64,000 nucleotides of DNA from Camellia lanceoleosa. Taxonomy: Eukaryota; Streptophyta; Magnoliopsida; Ericales; Theaceae. Below the pieces are notes generated by a model. It saw only the letters and a list, made by a program, of their open reading frames with translations. It was not told the DNA's origin and did no database searches. The translations under genes were made by a program, and so were the position numbers. Shown here piece after piece: positions 25,365 to 36,990 of the stretch. The DNA lies in the NCBI GenBank assembly GCA_025200525.1, contig CM045758.1, positions 169,770,101 through 169,834,100 of the forward strand, read 5' to 3'. The stretch's first letter is position 1, and every line of letters starts with the position of its first letter.

Positions 25365-25499
25365 TAAACTTAAAGGTTGTTTAAAAAATAGCACGGTGGA
25401 CTAGCTCGATGCTGAGGTGACTTTGATGGCTCAGTTGAGCAAATGGCGCCAAGGGGACAAGGTACAAAGGTGTGCCTAGCCAACCTAGTCAAGTCTGCA

Positions 25500-25515
25500 A
25501 AGTGGAGATAAAAAG
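25500..25515 (+). other. Probable polypurine tract of element D
   Basis: AAGTGGAGATAAAAAG is immediately followed by TGTTATGCCC, a plausible LTR start. It lies just beyond the start of the antisense ORF, where the PPT is expected. Confidence 0.55.
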
Positions 25516-26484
25516 TGTTATGCCCAGATGACTAGACCGGGCTAAGGTAAGAAGGCAAAGTAAACACAACCCTAGGACGGCTAAATGGGTTAAAACCCGT
25601 TCTTAGTTCGATTGTGAGGCAAAATGGCCTCAAGGTTTTTAGCTCGGTTATTAAGCACAAAGGATCCTAGTTCGATCATGTACAGGCCTACCACAAACAG
25701 GTCCCTAGCTCGGTCATAGTGCTATTTTGGATCAAAAGCTCGTGTTCCAGATTAATTGAAAATCCAACTAAAAGGTTTTGAGGTCTGAGCATATGGTTTT
25801 TGGGGTTTCAGTGGTCGTTACACATACAAGTGAAGCTAACGTATTGCATTTTAGTAAATATATATATATACTATATATATTCGTAGAATAACCAAAAAGA
25901 AAGGGGTTGAGCAACTTACAGATTTAAACAAGAAGACGAAGACCAAATAGTAGGAATGCCAACAAGAACACGAGCGAAGTGGGTGCTATGGTCTTGAATA
26001 TAGAGACTCAGGAGACGAAGAAGAGAAGATGAACAGTAGGAGTGTTTGATTCAAAAGATGGGTTTTTGTATAAGCACGAGAATGGGCAATTGTTCAAATT
26101 TTAAGTAGTACAAAGACGGTTGTGGCAGGTGTACTTGACTAGTGGGAGCACGCCACGTGTTCAGAGGAATAAATGGCAATTTAGACGTGCTTGAAAGGTG
26201 GAACGACGTGCAGAGCAACTGACAAGACGTTCCTGGATCGGGCAAATCGGTAGCCCGGTAATATTTGAGCTCAGTTAGAGGCTTGAACATTTAGCTCGGC
26301 TGGTAAAGGGTAATCCCAAATCATGCGTTGCAGATGGAACTAAGGGGCAATTAAGAGGGTAATTTATGTGAATTGGGGCCGAGCTAGGTCCAGGTGTTGA
26401 AATAGACCGAGCTATGGGCCAAGGTAATGGGCTACATAGCTTGGTCCTTGGTCCCGTTAGCTCGATCAGAGATGGCTACTAGTA
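25516..26484 (+). repeat. Probable 3' LTR of element D
   Basis: Begins TGTTATGCCC after the PPT and contains many short cgagct/agctcgg motifs. A TATA-like ttgtataagc lies near 26062-26071. The partner LTR is outside the window, so the right edge is placed only by where DUF241 homology begins. No clear CA end is seen, so the LTR may be truncated. Confidence 0.5.
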
Positions 26485-26892
26485 GGCTGAGGAGATGAAA
26501 AAGGAAGTTTCGAAATCACTCGCGGAATTGAAGAAATTCGATAGCAAATTACAGGTCTCTAATCTATCAGATTCAGATGAGAACATGTTTGCAGTGGTTA
26601 GAGAAGCGAGTTTGATCACGATTTCGATCTTCGAATCACTTTTGTTGTTTCTTTGCGCTCCATTTAAGAGGCCGAGGACTAGAAAATGGCCATTGATTTT
26701 GAAAATGGCAAGCGAAGAAGATTTGATGTTGTATTGTTCAGAGAGAGATGGTGAGGGTGAGAGGATTGAATGTGTACAGGGAAGGTTGGAGGATTTGAAT
26801 GGAACTATTGAAGGAATTGAGAGTGGATTGGAGTGTCTTTTTAGGCATTTGATCCGCAACAAAGTCTCTCTTCTTAATATACTTTCCAATTA
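26485..26892 (+). pseudogene. 3' half of a DUF241 (BPS1-like) gene, copy 1
   Basis: The open frame from 26495 (MKKEVSKSLAELKKFD...) matches residues ~139-273 of the fuller copy at 36102-36920. It encodes the C-terminal part of a DUF241 protein, a plant-specific family related to BYPASS1 with no defined biochemical activity. It ends VSLLNILSN, which is the usual family C-terminus and has been lost in copy 2. The N-terminal half is absent: just upstream the sequence is element D's LTR-like end, so D most likely inserted into this gene. No promoter is left. Confidence 0.8.
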
Positions 26893-27572
26893 GGACTAAT
26901 ACTGTAATTTTAATGGCGGCGTAGATTATTTGTGTCTATAGAGATATATACATGAATCACAATGTATATTGTATTGTATAGTAACGAGAATGATATTCGA
27001 TGTCTTGACTAGTTTGAAATCAACTCTGTTCTTGCATTCTTTGTTTTATTATTATTTTCTCATAAAACAATTTATAAATAAGTCTGACTTGAAATAAATC
27101 TTAAATTTTAAAGCTAAGGCTCATGGGTTTTAACAGTCTACAAATTAGGATTAGGCTAACCGGTCCTAACCTCTTAATATTCAAGTCCTTATGACTTAAA
27201 AACATAAGGTTAGGCTTTGGGCCAGACTTGACCCATATGAACTTGGACTTTAATTTTTAAAAGTAAGTCAATTAATTAATTAATTACAAATTAATAGAAA
27301 GAGATATTATTATTATTATCATAATATAAAATTTTAAAATCGAATTACATATTAAATGATGAAAAAAAAAACTATTTATTGAAATATATTATTACATCAA
27401 TACATTTATTGTTATTAATTTCATAGTTTGTGTGATATTCTTCCTTTTTTCTAAAAAAAAAAAAAAAAAAATTATCTTGTTTTATTACAGAGTAATACTA
27501 GCTATCATAAAATAAATATGAGGCACTTACCAATAAGTCTCATATACAAAATTCAAAATATATCTATCCTAA

Positions 27573-28808
27573 CACTACAAAAAAAAAGTCACTTTTGGTG
27601 ACTAAAATATTGGTCGCCAATTGTCTATTTTTTGGTCGCCAATGACATTCTATCGACTAAAAATTTTGGGCGCTACGTTTGTCGCCAAAACCTTGTTGGG
27701 AAAGGTCTTGAAGGGTTTTGCCAACCAAAAAATCTTTGGTCGGCAAAAAGCAAGTCTTTAGCGAACCAAAATTTTGGCTACCAATAGTCAATTATATTTC
27801 TTTAAAATTATATATTTACCGAACAATATTTTAGTCGCCAATAGTCAAAGAATCACCGACCAACACCTTTCGTCGCCAAAAGCAACTAATCGCCGACCAA
27901 CACCTTTAGTTGCCAAAAGCTTCAAACATGAAAAAAATAATAATAATTCGTTGTAGAACAATTTGATCCACTCTTGCGAAGACTCAAACTGCCAACCTCC
28001 CATACCGTAAACTTTATGCACCACACTATTCCCACTACGTCTCTATAACATCACATAATTATATATGTAACATATATTATTTATATAATACATACATCCA
28101 TATTAATATAAAAGTATATGTATAAACATAATTATTTTGTTGAACATAATTTATGTAAAATAAACTATTTAGTAGCAAAATAAAAGAAGACCACTTTTGG
28201 TGACTAAACATATTTTTTAGTCGCCAATTCTATACTTTTAGTTACTAATTATTTTTTAGTCGCTAAAAAACTTAACTTTTGCCAACCAAAGTCAGATTTG
28301 GTCGCCGAAGATGCACTTTTAGCTACCAAAATTTTGGTTTCCAAAAAATTTAATTCCCGCCTTAGGATTTTAGTTCTCCTGTGCTAAAAATGACCACTTT
28401 TGGCAACTAAACTTATTTTTTTGTCGCCAATTGTAGACTTTTGGCTACTAAAAATTTTTTAGTCACCAAAATACTAAAATTTTTTTAGTTGGTAAAACTC
28501 ATATAATCAGCGACCAAACTTATTTATAGTCGCCAATTGTAGACTTTTGGCTACTAAATTTTTTTAGTTGCCAAAAAGCTTTAGTTTGAGCTACTAAAAA
28601 ATTTTTAGTCACTAAAACTCATATAATCAGCGACCAAACTTAGTTTTAGTCACTACTTGTAGACTTTTGGCTACTAAAATTGTTTAATCGCCAAAAAGCT
28701 TTACTTTTGGTTACTAATGCTGTTTTGGTCGCTGAAAGCTATATTTTCAGCGACCAAATTTTTTTTAGTCTAGAAATTTGGTCGCCGAATATGTTTTTTC
28801 CTGTAGTG
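27573..28808. mobile_element. Non-autonomous CACTA element (1236 bp)
   Basis: Starts CACTACAAAAAAAAAG, ends TTTTCCTGTAGTG, and is flanked by TAA on both sides (27570-27572 and 28809-28811), the 3-bp duplication expected of CACTA/EnSpm. The interior is made almost entirely of short sub-repeats of the type ttttggcgaccaaa / tttagtcgcc in both orientations, as in CACTA subterminal transposase-binding repeats. No ORF encodes a transposase. It is nested in the Mutator-like element. Confidence 0.88.
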
Positions 28809-29440
28809 TAAAACAAAATAATTACACCAATTAGTCCTACATATTTTTAATTATTACCAAAAACTCTTTTTATTTTTTATTTTTATAACTTTAAAAATAC
28901 TGCTACATCTAACGACTTTTGTTAGACTCATTGAAGACTTGCCGGAATATTCAATATCACTAGGAAGTCGCCGGAGCATCACCGAAAGTTTGTCGGAGTG
29001 TTTTGACTATCGCCGGAAATTCACCGAAGTTTTTTGAACATCACTGGAAAATGTCAAGAACATCATCGAAGACTCACTAGAATATTCAAAATATTGTCTG
29101 AAAAAAAAAAAGATTAAATAGAGAAATTATAGTTAAAAAACATAACAACAACAAACAACAATAGGAAAAAGTATATATTATTTTTCAATTTTTGTAAGGT
29201 TTAAGCAAATAATCTGTAATATTGATCAACTGAAAAGTAAGCTTTGAAATTGTAAAATGTTATAGTTTCAAAGCATTATTCTATTAAGCTGGAAAACATA
29301 TTATGAAACTTCAAAATTTAACAGTTCTAAAGAATGTTATAAAATTGCAAAATTTTACAATTTTAAAGCATGATTCATTTCAGCACCAAAAAAGCTGAAC
29401 CTGTAAAATTTTACAATTTTCACCGCCTGTAACTAAAACT

Positions 29441-29591
29441 TAAAAATAACTTATTCAAAATTTGAAATTTTTCTCCATTAAAATAGAAAAATAGACGTAT
29501 GTAATAGAGAAAATGTTAAAAATAACTTATTCAAAATTTGAAATTTTTCTCCATTAAAATAGAAAAATAGACGTGTGTAACAGAGAAAATG
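29441..29591 (+). repeat. 75-bp direct tandem duplication
   Basis: Two adjoining copies beginning ttaaaaataacttattc and ending agagaaaatg, with only a couple of differences. The duplication is recent. Confidence 0.85.
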
Positions 29592-30340
29592 TAGAAAAAT
29601 TGAGAAATCGAAGGAAATGATAGATATAGAACGAATATTGTACTCCGACAACCATTTTTGGTTTAGATCTAATTGGATCTCATGTAAATCTATTCAAATC
29701 TGATGTAGATCTCATCTTTTTTGCCGTTGGTGAGGATGAAGTCATGAGTTAATGTCGGTGGTTGGTGGTTGTTCGTAAACCCCAATCAATGTGGTCGTCG
29801 ATCACCGGTGACTATATATTAGAAAAATAAAAAATAAAAAAAATAAGGAATGTGTGATCACCGATCGTTGGACATGACAAAGAGAATGAAAAGAAAACGC
29901 AGAAAAGAAAAGAGAGCGTGTAGGACTTTTAGGTCTACTCAAAAAGTTGTTGGATTAAATAGTGTATACATATTTCAAACAAGACCTACGGGTAATTTCC
30001 CCAGAAAAATATCATGAAAAAATTTTATGAAAATTTTTCACTATTAGATTACACATATAATAAAACACCACACACTAATCAAATAATGAAAAATCTTTAT
30101 AAAATATTTTATGATATTTCTTTCATTATATCTAATATTATTCTTTATTTTTAAAAAAAACATATGTAACAAAAAGATGAGTGAGATAAAGGAAGAGGGT
30201 AATACAACTTTTTTTTTAGATGGGCATATGAGTTGGACTTCGAAATAACCCATTGGAATGGGCCTCACCCTCAAACTCAGGCTTATTCCATATATTTTAA
30301 GGCCGAACCTAGGCCAAGCTAAATCGTAATGAACAATCTT

Positions 30341-31947
30341 GTCCAGCGCTAGAAGGCCGAACAAGCTGACTTGGATCTAATCTTCATTTTGTCCTTCTCT
30401 TTCTTCAACTTGGACCCAATGTGCTTCTTCTTCAGTAATTGACAATGAAAGGCAGAGAAGAGAATAACGTGCCCGAGACATGCCTAAAATGGCTAGAAAG
30501 AAGATGTCATAGCTGAGATGAGAAGAACGAGAGTTTTTTTTTAATTGATTTTATATTAAAGTTATTATTTGGCTATACCATAAAATTAAAATATTATATA
30601 TTTGAGGGTAATTTATGGAAATTAATAGGTGTATGGAGGATAAATTATATATTTAAATAATTTAATAGGAGTTCTGAGAAATTGGACATACTAATTGATT
30701 TTTTGGGTGTAAATAGAAACCCCTACCCCACCAAATTTGTTAATTCTATATTATATTAAAACTTGAAATAGGCTCAGTTTTTTTTTAATTGCTTGAGGCT
30801 CAGTTTAAGAGGTCCCAAAAAAATTCTATTGGCCCAATAAATATATAAGTATTGTTAGGCTTAATTAAAAATTTACATATTCAATCCAAACAAATTAAAA
30901 TATATATATAAATATATATTATATAATTAGTCCAAATAGAGTCTTATGTCAACAACCCACCGCCTTGCCAAATAAAAACTTCTTCTTTTTTTTTTTTTTT
31001 TTTCTTCTTCTTTTTCTTCTTCTTCTTCTCTTTCTCTTCTTCTTTCTCTCTCTCTCTCTCTCTAATATATATATATATATATATATCAAATTTTCATAGA
31101 ATAAACTCTCTCTAATATATATATATATATATTTCAGATTTTAATAGAATAAAGAACTTTGTCTTAATTTTTTTGCCTTCTCTCCTTATCATATTTTAAT
31201 TTAATAATTTTATCCTAATTTCTCTATCTTAATTTTGTTTGTCATAATTGTTTTGCCCTCTCAACTATCATAGTTTAAGTGAATAATTTTTCCCCTAGTT
31301 TTGTTTGTCCAAATTTTGTTCCAATAATTTGTGTTTTGCTATTGGATAGTCAATGGATTGTGATTTATATAGATTATGATTGTGCTATTAGATATCAGTG
31401 TAATGTTAGTTGCGCTAATTATTGCTAAATTGTAAAACAACAAGGTCGTATTTTAACCCTTTTTAATATTTGTATTGATTTCTCCATATCTTAATATATA
31501 AAAGTAAATTTTAATTTATAATTTTAATGATTATAAGTGTAAGGAAACTTTTTGGGACTACTAACCATTAAAAAAAATTTAATATATATCAAGCCACATA
31601 TAAGTCAAATTATGATTTTTTTTTTTTTTTTTTTTTTTGGGTAGATCTTAAACATTTTCCTTAATTATATGATCTCTTCCATGTAGATTTCTTTGGATGC
31701 TCTTTTATTCCAATTTCATCAATTTGCCATTCAACTCCTGAAATACCTACAAAATATATAAATAAATAAAATAAGGCTAAATTAAATATAAAATAGGTCT
31801 AATAAAATATAATTTAAGGATATAAAATAGGAAAAATTACTCATAAATCTCATATTAGGAAATGGTGCTCTATATAGTCCTGAGTGTTTTTTTGTAAATC
31901 ATTTAGTCCTTTTTATATTTGGTAAACATCAAGCAATTTCAATCCAA
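30341..31947. other. AT-rich intergenic DNA with microsatellites
   Basis: No gene seen. From 30975 to 31155 there are runs of poly-T/TTC, CT and AT dinucleotides; the block ctctctctaatatat...tagaataaa is present twice (31045-31100 and 31105-31155). A further poly-T run lies at 31616-31638. Confidence 0.6.
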
Positions 31948-32114
31948 TCATTGTGAAATGTACTCACATTTTTTATGAAGGTGATATATATATACGTGCA
32001 TGTATCTATAGATATGAATGTATATGTGGACGCATTTCTGTGTTTCTTCTTGATTTTTGTGTGTTTTCGCTGGGTTTGATTTGTGAATTGTGTTTTTTTT
32101 TATTGGTTTTACAG

Positions 32115-32178
32115 AGTTTTGGGAAGTCTTCAGTATTGGAGAGTATTGTTGGCAGGGATTTTTTGCCAAGGGGATCAG
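32115..32178 (+). pseudogene. Isolated exon of a dynamin-related protein (DRP1-like)
   Basis: A 64-base stretch encodes SFGKSSVLESIVGRDFLPRGSG, the P-loop region of plant dynamin-related GTPases; the usual SSGKSS reads SFGKSS. It is preceded by a pyrimidine-rich tract and ttttacag, and followed by gtaacg, so it looks like an exon with both splice sites kept. No other dynamin exon is visible within several kb. I read it as a transposed or relict gene fragment. The exon assignment rests on memory of the family. Confidence 0.75.
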
Positions 32179-32399
32179 GTAACGAATTCTTACTGCTATT
32201 TTATTATTGGATTTTTATTTTTTTGATGGTTTTGATTTTGATTAAAACTTTGTTTGGTTGCTGACAAAATTAAAAAATGAAAATCAAAGGCAAGTCCTTA
32301 GTTTGTTTTGGTTGTGGAGTCTGGACATTTTTTAGTATTTGAAATCGTTTTGATTCTGTCGTTAAATGAATGGATTCCTTTTAACTTTTTTGTTAAATG
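32179..32399 (+). other. Intron-like flank of the dynamin exon
   Basis: Begins with the donor gtaacg and continues T-rich without coding potential, as expected of intron sequence carried along with the exon. Confidence 0.4.
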
Positions 32400-32845
32400 A
32401 AATTGATGATGTTTGTTTTGATAAGAAAAATAAGAACAGAACGAACGTTACTGATGTTTGATGATGTTGTGATGTTTGTTTTGATAAAAAAAAAATATGA
32501 CCAGAACATTGCTGATGTTTGATGATGTTGATGATGTTTGTTTTGATAAAAAAATATGAACAAAATGTTGTTGATGTTTGATAACGTTGTGATGTTTGTT
32601 TTGATAAAAAAAAAATATGACCAGAACGTTGCTGATATTTGATAATGTTGATGATGCTTGTTTTGATAAAAACATATGAACAGAACGTTGCTGATGTTTG
32701 ATGATAATGTGATGTTTGTTTTGATAAAAAAATATAAACAGAACGTTACTGATGTTTGATGACGTTGTGATGTTTGATTTGATAAAAAAAATATAAACAG
32801 AACGTTGCTAATGTTTGATGATGTTTTGATGATGCAGTTGATGTT
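32400..32845 (+). repeat. ~58-bp tandem repeats
   Basis: About seven units of the form gatgatgtttgttttgataaaaaa, atatgaacagaacg and ttgctgatgttt. Length varies by poly-A run and small indels. Confidence 0.85.
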
Positions 32846-33544
32846 GCTGATGTTCGGAAAGGAGGGAAATCTAAAAAAAACCTATAGTGAGCTTTTAACA
32901 TTCAAATAGGACTTATTAGTCTACAAAATAAAAGACATGACCAAATGGTTTAACAAATTAAAATTTGGGATTTATTGGTGTTTTGTCCTATAAAATATGC
33001 ACAATAATAGATGCCATTAAATTTTTTCGTTACGCTATTAGTCTAAGGAATTGTTTGTGATGATCTAAATAAATGTATTTTTTAAATTTCTACAAAAATG
33101 GTGTACAAAAAAGTAGAGAAGTGATATCACCCAATAAATACACTTATTTAGGAGATACCAAACAAACTCTGAATTACCAGAATACTCAATAATTAGACCA
33201 TCTCCAACTCAAACTCAAATCTTTCATCAAACTTAAATTTGATGAAAATTTGGTGAAAACGGTATTCTGAATGTTTCACCAAATTGGTGTTAAATAAAGG
33301 GAACCCTACTTTTTTTTTATCAAATTAAGTTTCATCAAATCTTGCAAGTAAACATTAGTGGACAATCGGATAGATGACCTGTCGATTAACTAGGTAAACG
33401 ATCGAATTTGGAAAAAGTTTAAAGAAAATTTACACTAGACCGGATGACTGCCATGGCATATCCTGGTCGTCCTTTTAGTTAACTGATTGTTTGATAAAAA
33501 TTAAAAATTTAACATTAAAACGCTTAATATCAAATAAAACTTTT
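32846..33544. other. AT-rich stretch without genes
   Basis: No coding potential. Around 33186-33345 it has caaatcttt/catcaaatt inverted motifs and starts ccatctccaactc, as many MITEs do. I cannot find a matching right end, so it may be a broken MITE. Confidence 0.4.
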
Positions 33545-35505
33545 AAGGGTAAATTACATTTACCTCCCCTGAGGTTTCTGACAAATACAGGGACCTCCCC
33601 TGTGATTTGAATAATTACAGTAACATCCCCTATTTTACCTGACAATATCAAGATTCCCCCCTGCTGTCAAAAATCACTAAACGGTGTTACGTTTTTCTTA
33701 AGAAATTACCTTATTGCCCTTCCCTTGAAAATATTTAAAAAAATGTTTTTGGATTGGAGGATAGGTTTGGAGTGTTTTAAACAGTATTTTGGGATTTATT
33801 TTTTTTAAATACTAAAAAATGTTTTAAAAAAATTTATTTTTAATTTAAATATATAATTTTTATTTAAATATTTTATTTTATTTTGTAAATATTTTAATAT
33901 TTTAATTTTAATATTTTAAACTCAAAACACAATTTCACACTCAAATCGTAATCAAATACATAACTCAAAACTCAATTCAAAAATTATTTTCAAACCTCAT
34001 AACCAAACACATAACTCGACACTCCACACTACTTTCAAAACTCTACATTCAAATTGTAACCAAACTCATAATAAAAAAATTAAAATATTTAACAATATAT
34101 TTATAAAATAAAATAAAATATTTAAAATAAAACTATATATTTAAAATAAAAATAAAATTTTTAAAATTTTTTAATATTTAAAAAATATATTTAAAATATT
34201 AAAAAAATATAACACATAGATGTATGAAATATAATGCACATTAAAATAAATAAATAAATATTTAAAATATAAAATATTTACTCTAAAAAAATAAATTCAA
34301 GAAATTATTTCTAATTGGAATTGTGATTTTATGAGTTTTGAAAAGATTTTTGAAAATTTCTAATTGGAATTGTGTATTTCGTTAACAATCTATGAGTTTT
34401 GAAATTTTTTTTAAAAATTTCTAATTTGAATTGTGATTCTAAAAGAGAACCAAACATGTTTTTAAAAAAATCATTTTTCGGAACATGTTTTTACTCAAAA
34501 CTCAATTCAAAAATTATTTTCAAAACTCATAACCAAACACAAACTTAAAACTCAATTCAAAATTTTTTTCAAAACTCAAAACTCTTTCCAAAACTCAAAA
34601 CCAAACTTTTTCAAAAACTCTATTTAAAAGAAAAAAAATTTCAAAAAAAGTTTATTTTATTTTTTAAAATTATTTTTAGGATCATGATTTGAGTGTGGAA
34701 TCGTATTTTGAGTCATGAGTTTTGAAAAGAAAAAATTTGTTTGGTTATAAATTTTGAAATTTTTTGAATTTATTTTTTTAGGGTTAATATTTTATATTTT
34801 AAATATTTATTTATTTATTTTAATGTGGATTATATTTCATACATCTATGTGTTGTATTTTTTTTAATATTTTAAATATATTTTTTAAATATTAAAAAAAT
34901 TTAAAATTTTTATTTTTATTTTTATTTTAAATATATAGTTTTTATTTTAAATATTTTATTTTATTTTATAAATATTTTTTTAAATATTTTATTTTTTTGT
35001 TATGCGTTTGGTTACGATTTGAATGTAGAGTTTTGAAAGTAGTGTAGAATGTTAAGTTATGTGTTTGGTTATGAGGTTTGAAAACAATTTTTGAATTGAG
35101 TTTTGAGTTATGTGTTTGTTTACGATTTGAGTGTGAAATTGTGTTTTGAGTTTAAAATATTAAAATTAAAATATTAAAATATTTACAAAATAAAATAAAA
35201 TATTGAAATAAAAATTATAATTTAAAATAAAAAATATTTTTTTTCAAAACATTTTTTAATATTTTTTAAAAATAAATCCAAAAGTACTGTTCGAAACACT
35301 CTAAACCTATCCTCCAATCCAAAAACATTTTTTAATATTTTTAAAGAGAAGGGCAATAAAGTAATTTCTGAAGGATAAAGTAATACTGTTTAGTAATTTT
35401 TGACAGCAGAAGGGAATCTTGATATTGTCAGGTAAAACAGAAAAATTACTGTAATTATTCAAATCACAGAAAAAATTCCTATATTTGTCAAAAATCTCAA
35501 AAGAA
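33545..35505. mobile_element. Giant palindromic (foldback-type) element, ~1.96 kb
   Basis: The two halves are inverted copies. Examples: 33560-33600 (ctgaggtttctgacaaat) with 35480-35500; 33750-33785 (attggaggataggtttgg) with 35300-35325; 33920-34060 with 35000-35150. The centre lies near 34500 and also contains direct copies of aactcataaccaaacac. The left end begins gggtaaattacatttacc, a common plant foldback/MULE-MITE start; the right end has decayed. A transcript of either strand would form a long hairpin. No ORF. Confidence 0.82.
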
Positions 35506-36101
35506 ATAAATATAAGGAAAATGAAAAAAAAAAAAAAAACAACTCTTTCTTTTTTTTTTTTTTTTTTTTTTTCTGTTTTCTTTTTTTTTTTTTTTTTACT
35601 TGAAATGAAAATTGTGGAAATTCGGGCCCCGGATTCGGGGATGAATCAAAACCGTAAATATAATTTACCCAACTTTTAACTCAAATCTTTACTTAAATTT
35701 GATACCTACCAATATGGATTGTGTTGATTGAAGTAATGACAAGTTGTACATTACACAGAAAATACCTACATCTGCCAATCACTCGGCACTGGTGCTGTAC
35801 ACGGCACAGAAAAATATCATCGGCCAACCACTTGGTACACGTGCTGACAACAAAGTTTGTACATTAGACATAGAAATTATCCACATCAGTGATTGACAAC
35901 AAGTGATTGGGCAACACAGTACAATGTACATTTCAGAGAAAATATCCACATCGGCTTCACATGTTTTTTTTCCTTTTCCTTTTTCTTTTTTTCACATAAC
36001 ATGAAGATCAACTATCTTCACCATCTGCTGGTATAAAGTGAGAATGATGGTGGATCAGTCCCTTTAAACCTACCATTGACATGAATTTTTCCACTTTGAA
36101 A
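35506..36101. other. Poly-A/T tracts and upstream DNA of DUF241 copy 2
   Basis: Poly-A (35524-35539) and poly-T runs (35549-35600), then ~500 bases with no gene. A block with cacatcggc and tgtacatt is repeated two to three times at 35750-35960. No clear TATA box for the DUF241 copy. Confidence 0.45.
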
Positions 36102-36920
36102 ATGCCTATTTTCTCCACCAAATCCAAAACTAACTACCATGTTCGATCCATTAGCTCGCAGGCTCGATCACACCCAACCGCACTCCGAATCGAACAAGAG
36201 CTCAACAAACTCAAGATATGGAAATCATAATCCTCTTCATCAACTGCAGAGACGATTCGCATTGACTTAACTGGCCTTGGAGATCTGTACATATGCATTG
36301 AACAACTTCTTGCTCTGCCACTCACCCAACAAGCTCACAAAAACCAAAAACGGGTGATCAAATTGTTAGAAGAGTCCGTTAAATACATAGATATATGCAG
36401 CAACACAAGGGATTCAATTTTGGAAATAAAGTCAAATCTTCAAACCCTTCAATCCGCTCTTCGGAGAAGAAAAATCGGTATTGCTATCAACGATTACAAG
36501 TGCTCTAGTAAGAAGATGAAGAAGGAAGTTTCGAAATCACTCGCGGAATTGAAGAAATTCGATAGCAAATTACAGGTCTCTAATCTATCAGATTCAGATG
36601 AGAACATATTTGCAGTGGTTAGAGAAGCGAGTTTGATCACGATTTCGATCTTTGAATCGCTCTTGCAGTTTCTTTGCGCGCCATTGGGGAGGCCGAGGAC
36701 TAGAAAATGGTCATTGGTTTCGAAAATGGCAAGCGGAGAAGATTTGATGTTGTATTGTTCAGAGAGAGATGGTGAGGGGGAGAGGATTGAATGTGTACTG
36801 GGAAGGTTGGAGGATTTGAATGGGAGTATTAAAGGAATTGAGATTGGACTGGAGTCTCTCTTCTCAATATACTTTCTAACTAATAGTGTAATTTCTTGTT
36901 CAAAAAAAAAAAAAAACTAA
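36102..36920 (+). pseudogene. DUF241 (BPS1-like) gene, copy 2, one premature stop
   Basis: Single-exon frame starting MPIFSTKSKTNYHVRSIS at 36102. It has the family features NYHVRSIS, TGLGDLYICIEQLLALPLTQQA, a helix-rich middle and the KKEVSKSLAELKKFD region. It stays open for 273 codons except for a single TAA at 36228-36230, in a Ser-rich stretch where TCA would be expected. Near 36855, 31 bases present in copy 1 are missing, shifting the frame and replacing the usual VSLLNIL ending with a tail that reads into poly-A. DUF241 proteins relate to Arabidopsis BYPASS1, a root-to-shoot signalling gene; biochemical role unknown. Probably inactive; a truncated protein from an internal Met is possible. 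Confidence 0.85.
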
Positions 36921-36990
36921 TAGTGTAATTTATTTGTTTTTATAGAGATATGTACGTGAATTAAAATATATATTGTATTGTATAGTAAGG

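Larger units (their letters stand above)
17871..26484 (+). mobile_element. Element D: Tat-type retrotransposon, 3' two thirds
   Basis: Plus-strand pol (17871-21810), tandem array (21915-22850), antisense GTD ORF (23249-25364), PPT (25500-25515) and LTR-like sequence (25516 to about 26484), in that order. The 5' LTR, gag and protease should be left of element A, outside the window, because A is inserted in D's pol. The second RNase H (archaeal-like aRNH) after the usual RNase H is the mark of the Tat lineage. Its right end cuts into a DUF241 gene. Confidence 0.8.
27520..30002. mobile_element. Non-autonomous Mutator-like element (2.48 kb)
   Basis: Left end GAGGCACTTACCAATAAGTCT and right end, reversed, GGGGAAATTACCCGTAGGTCT are imperfect terminal inverted repeats. 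Flanks aataaatat (27511-27519) and gaaaaatat (30004-30012) look like a diverged 9-bp target duplication. The paralogous site near 43150 runs through without the element, confirming insertion. There is no transposase ORF. The interior holds a CACTA element, gccgga-rich short repeats (28930-29095), a 75-bp direct duplication (29441-29591) and otherwise AT-rich DNA. Confidence 0.65.
26485..30290. repeat. Duplicated genomic segment, copy 1
   Basis: Blocks 26485-26985, 27100-27519 and 30003-30290 match 36506-36990, 42330-43150 and 43150-43425 in the same order and orientation. Copy 1 contains a Mutator-like insertion missing from copy 2; copy 2 contains two MITEs and about 5.3 kb missing from copy 1. 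This is an old direct duplication with offset near 10 kb. Confidence 0.8.

Noticed and set aside
30044..30364. 106-codon minus-strand frame
   Set aside because: It overlaps DNA shared between the two duplicated segments and is not kept open in copy 2.
33186..33345. A MITE starting ccatctccaactc
   Set aside because: No matching right terminus or target duplication could be found, so it is described only as a possible broken MITE.
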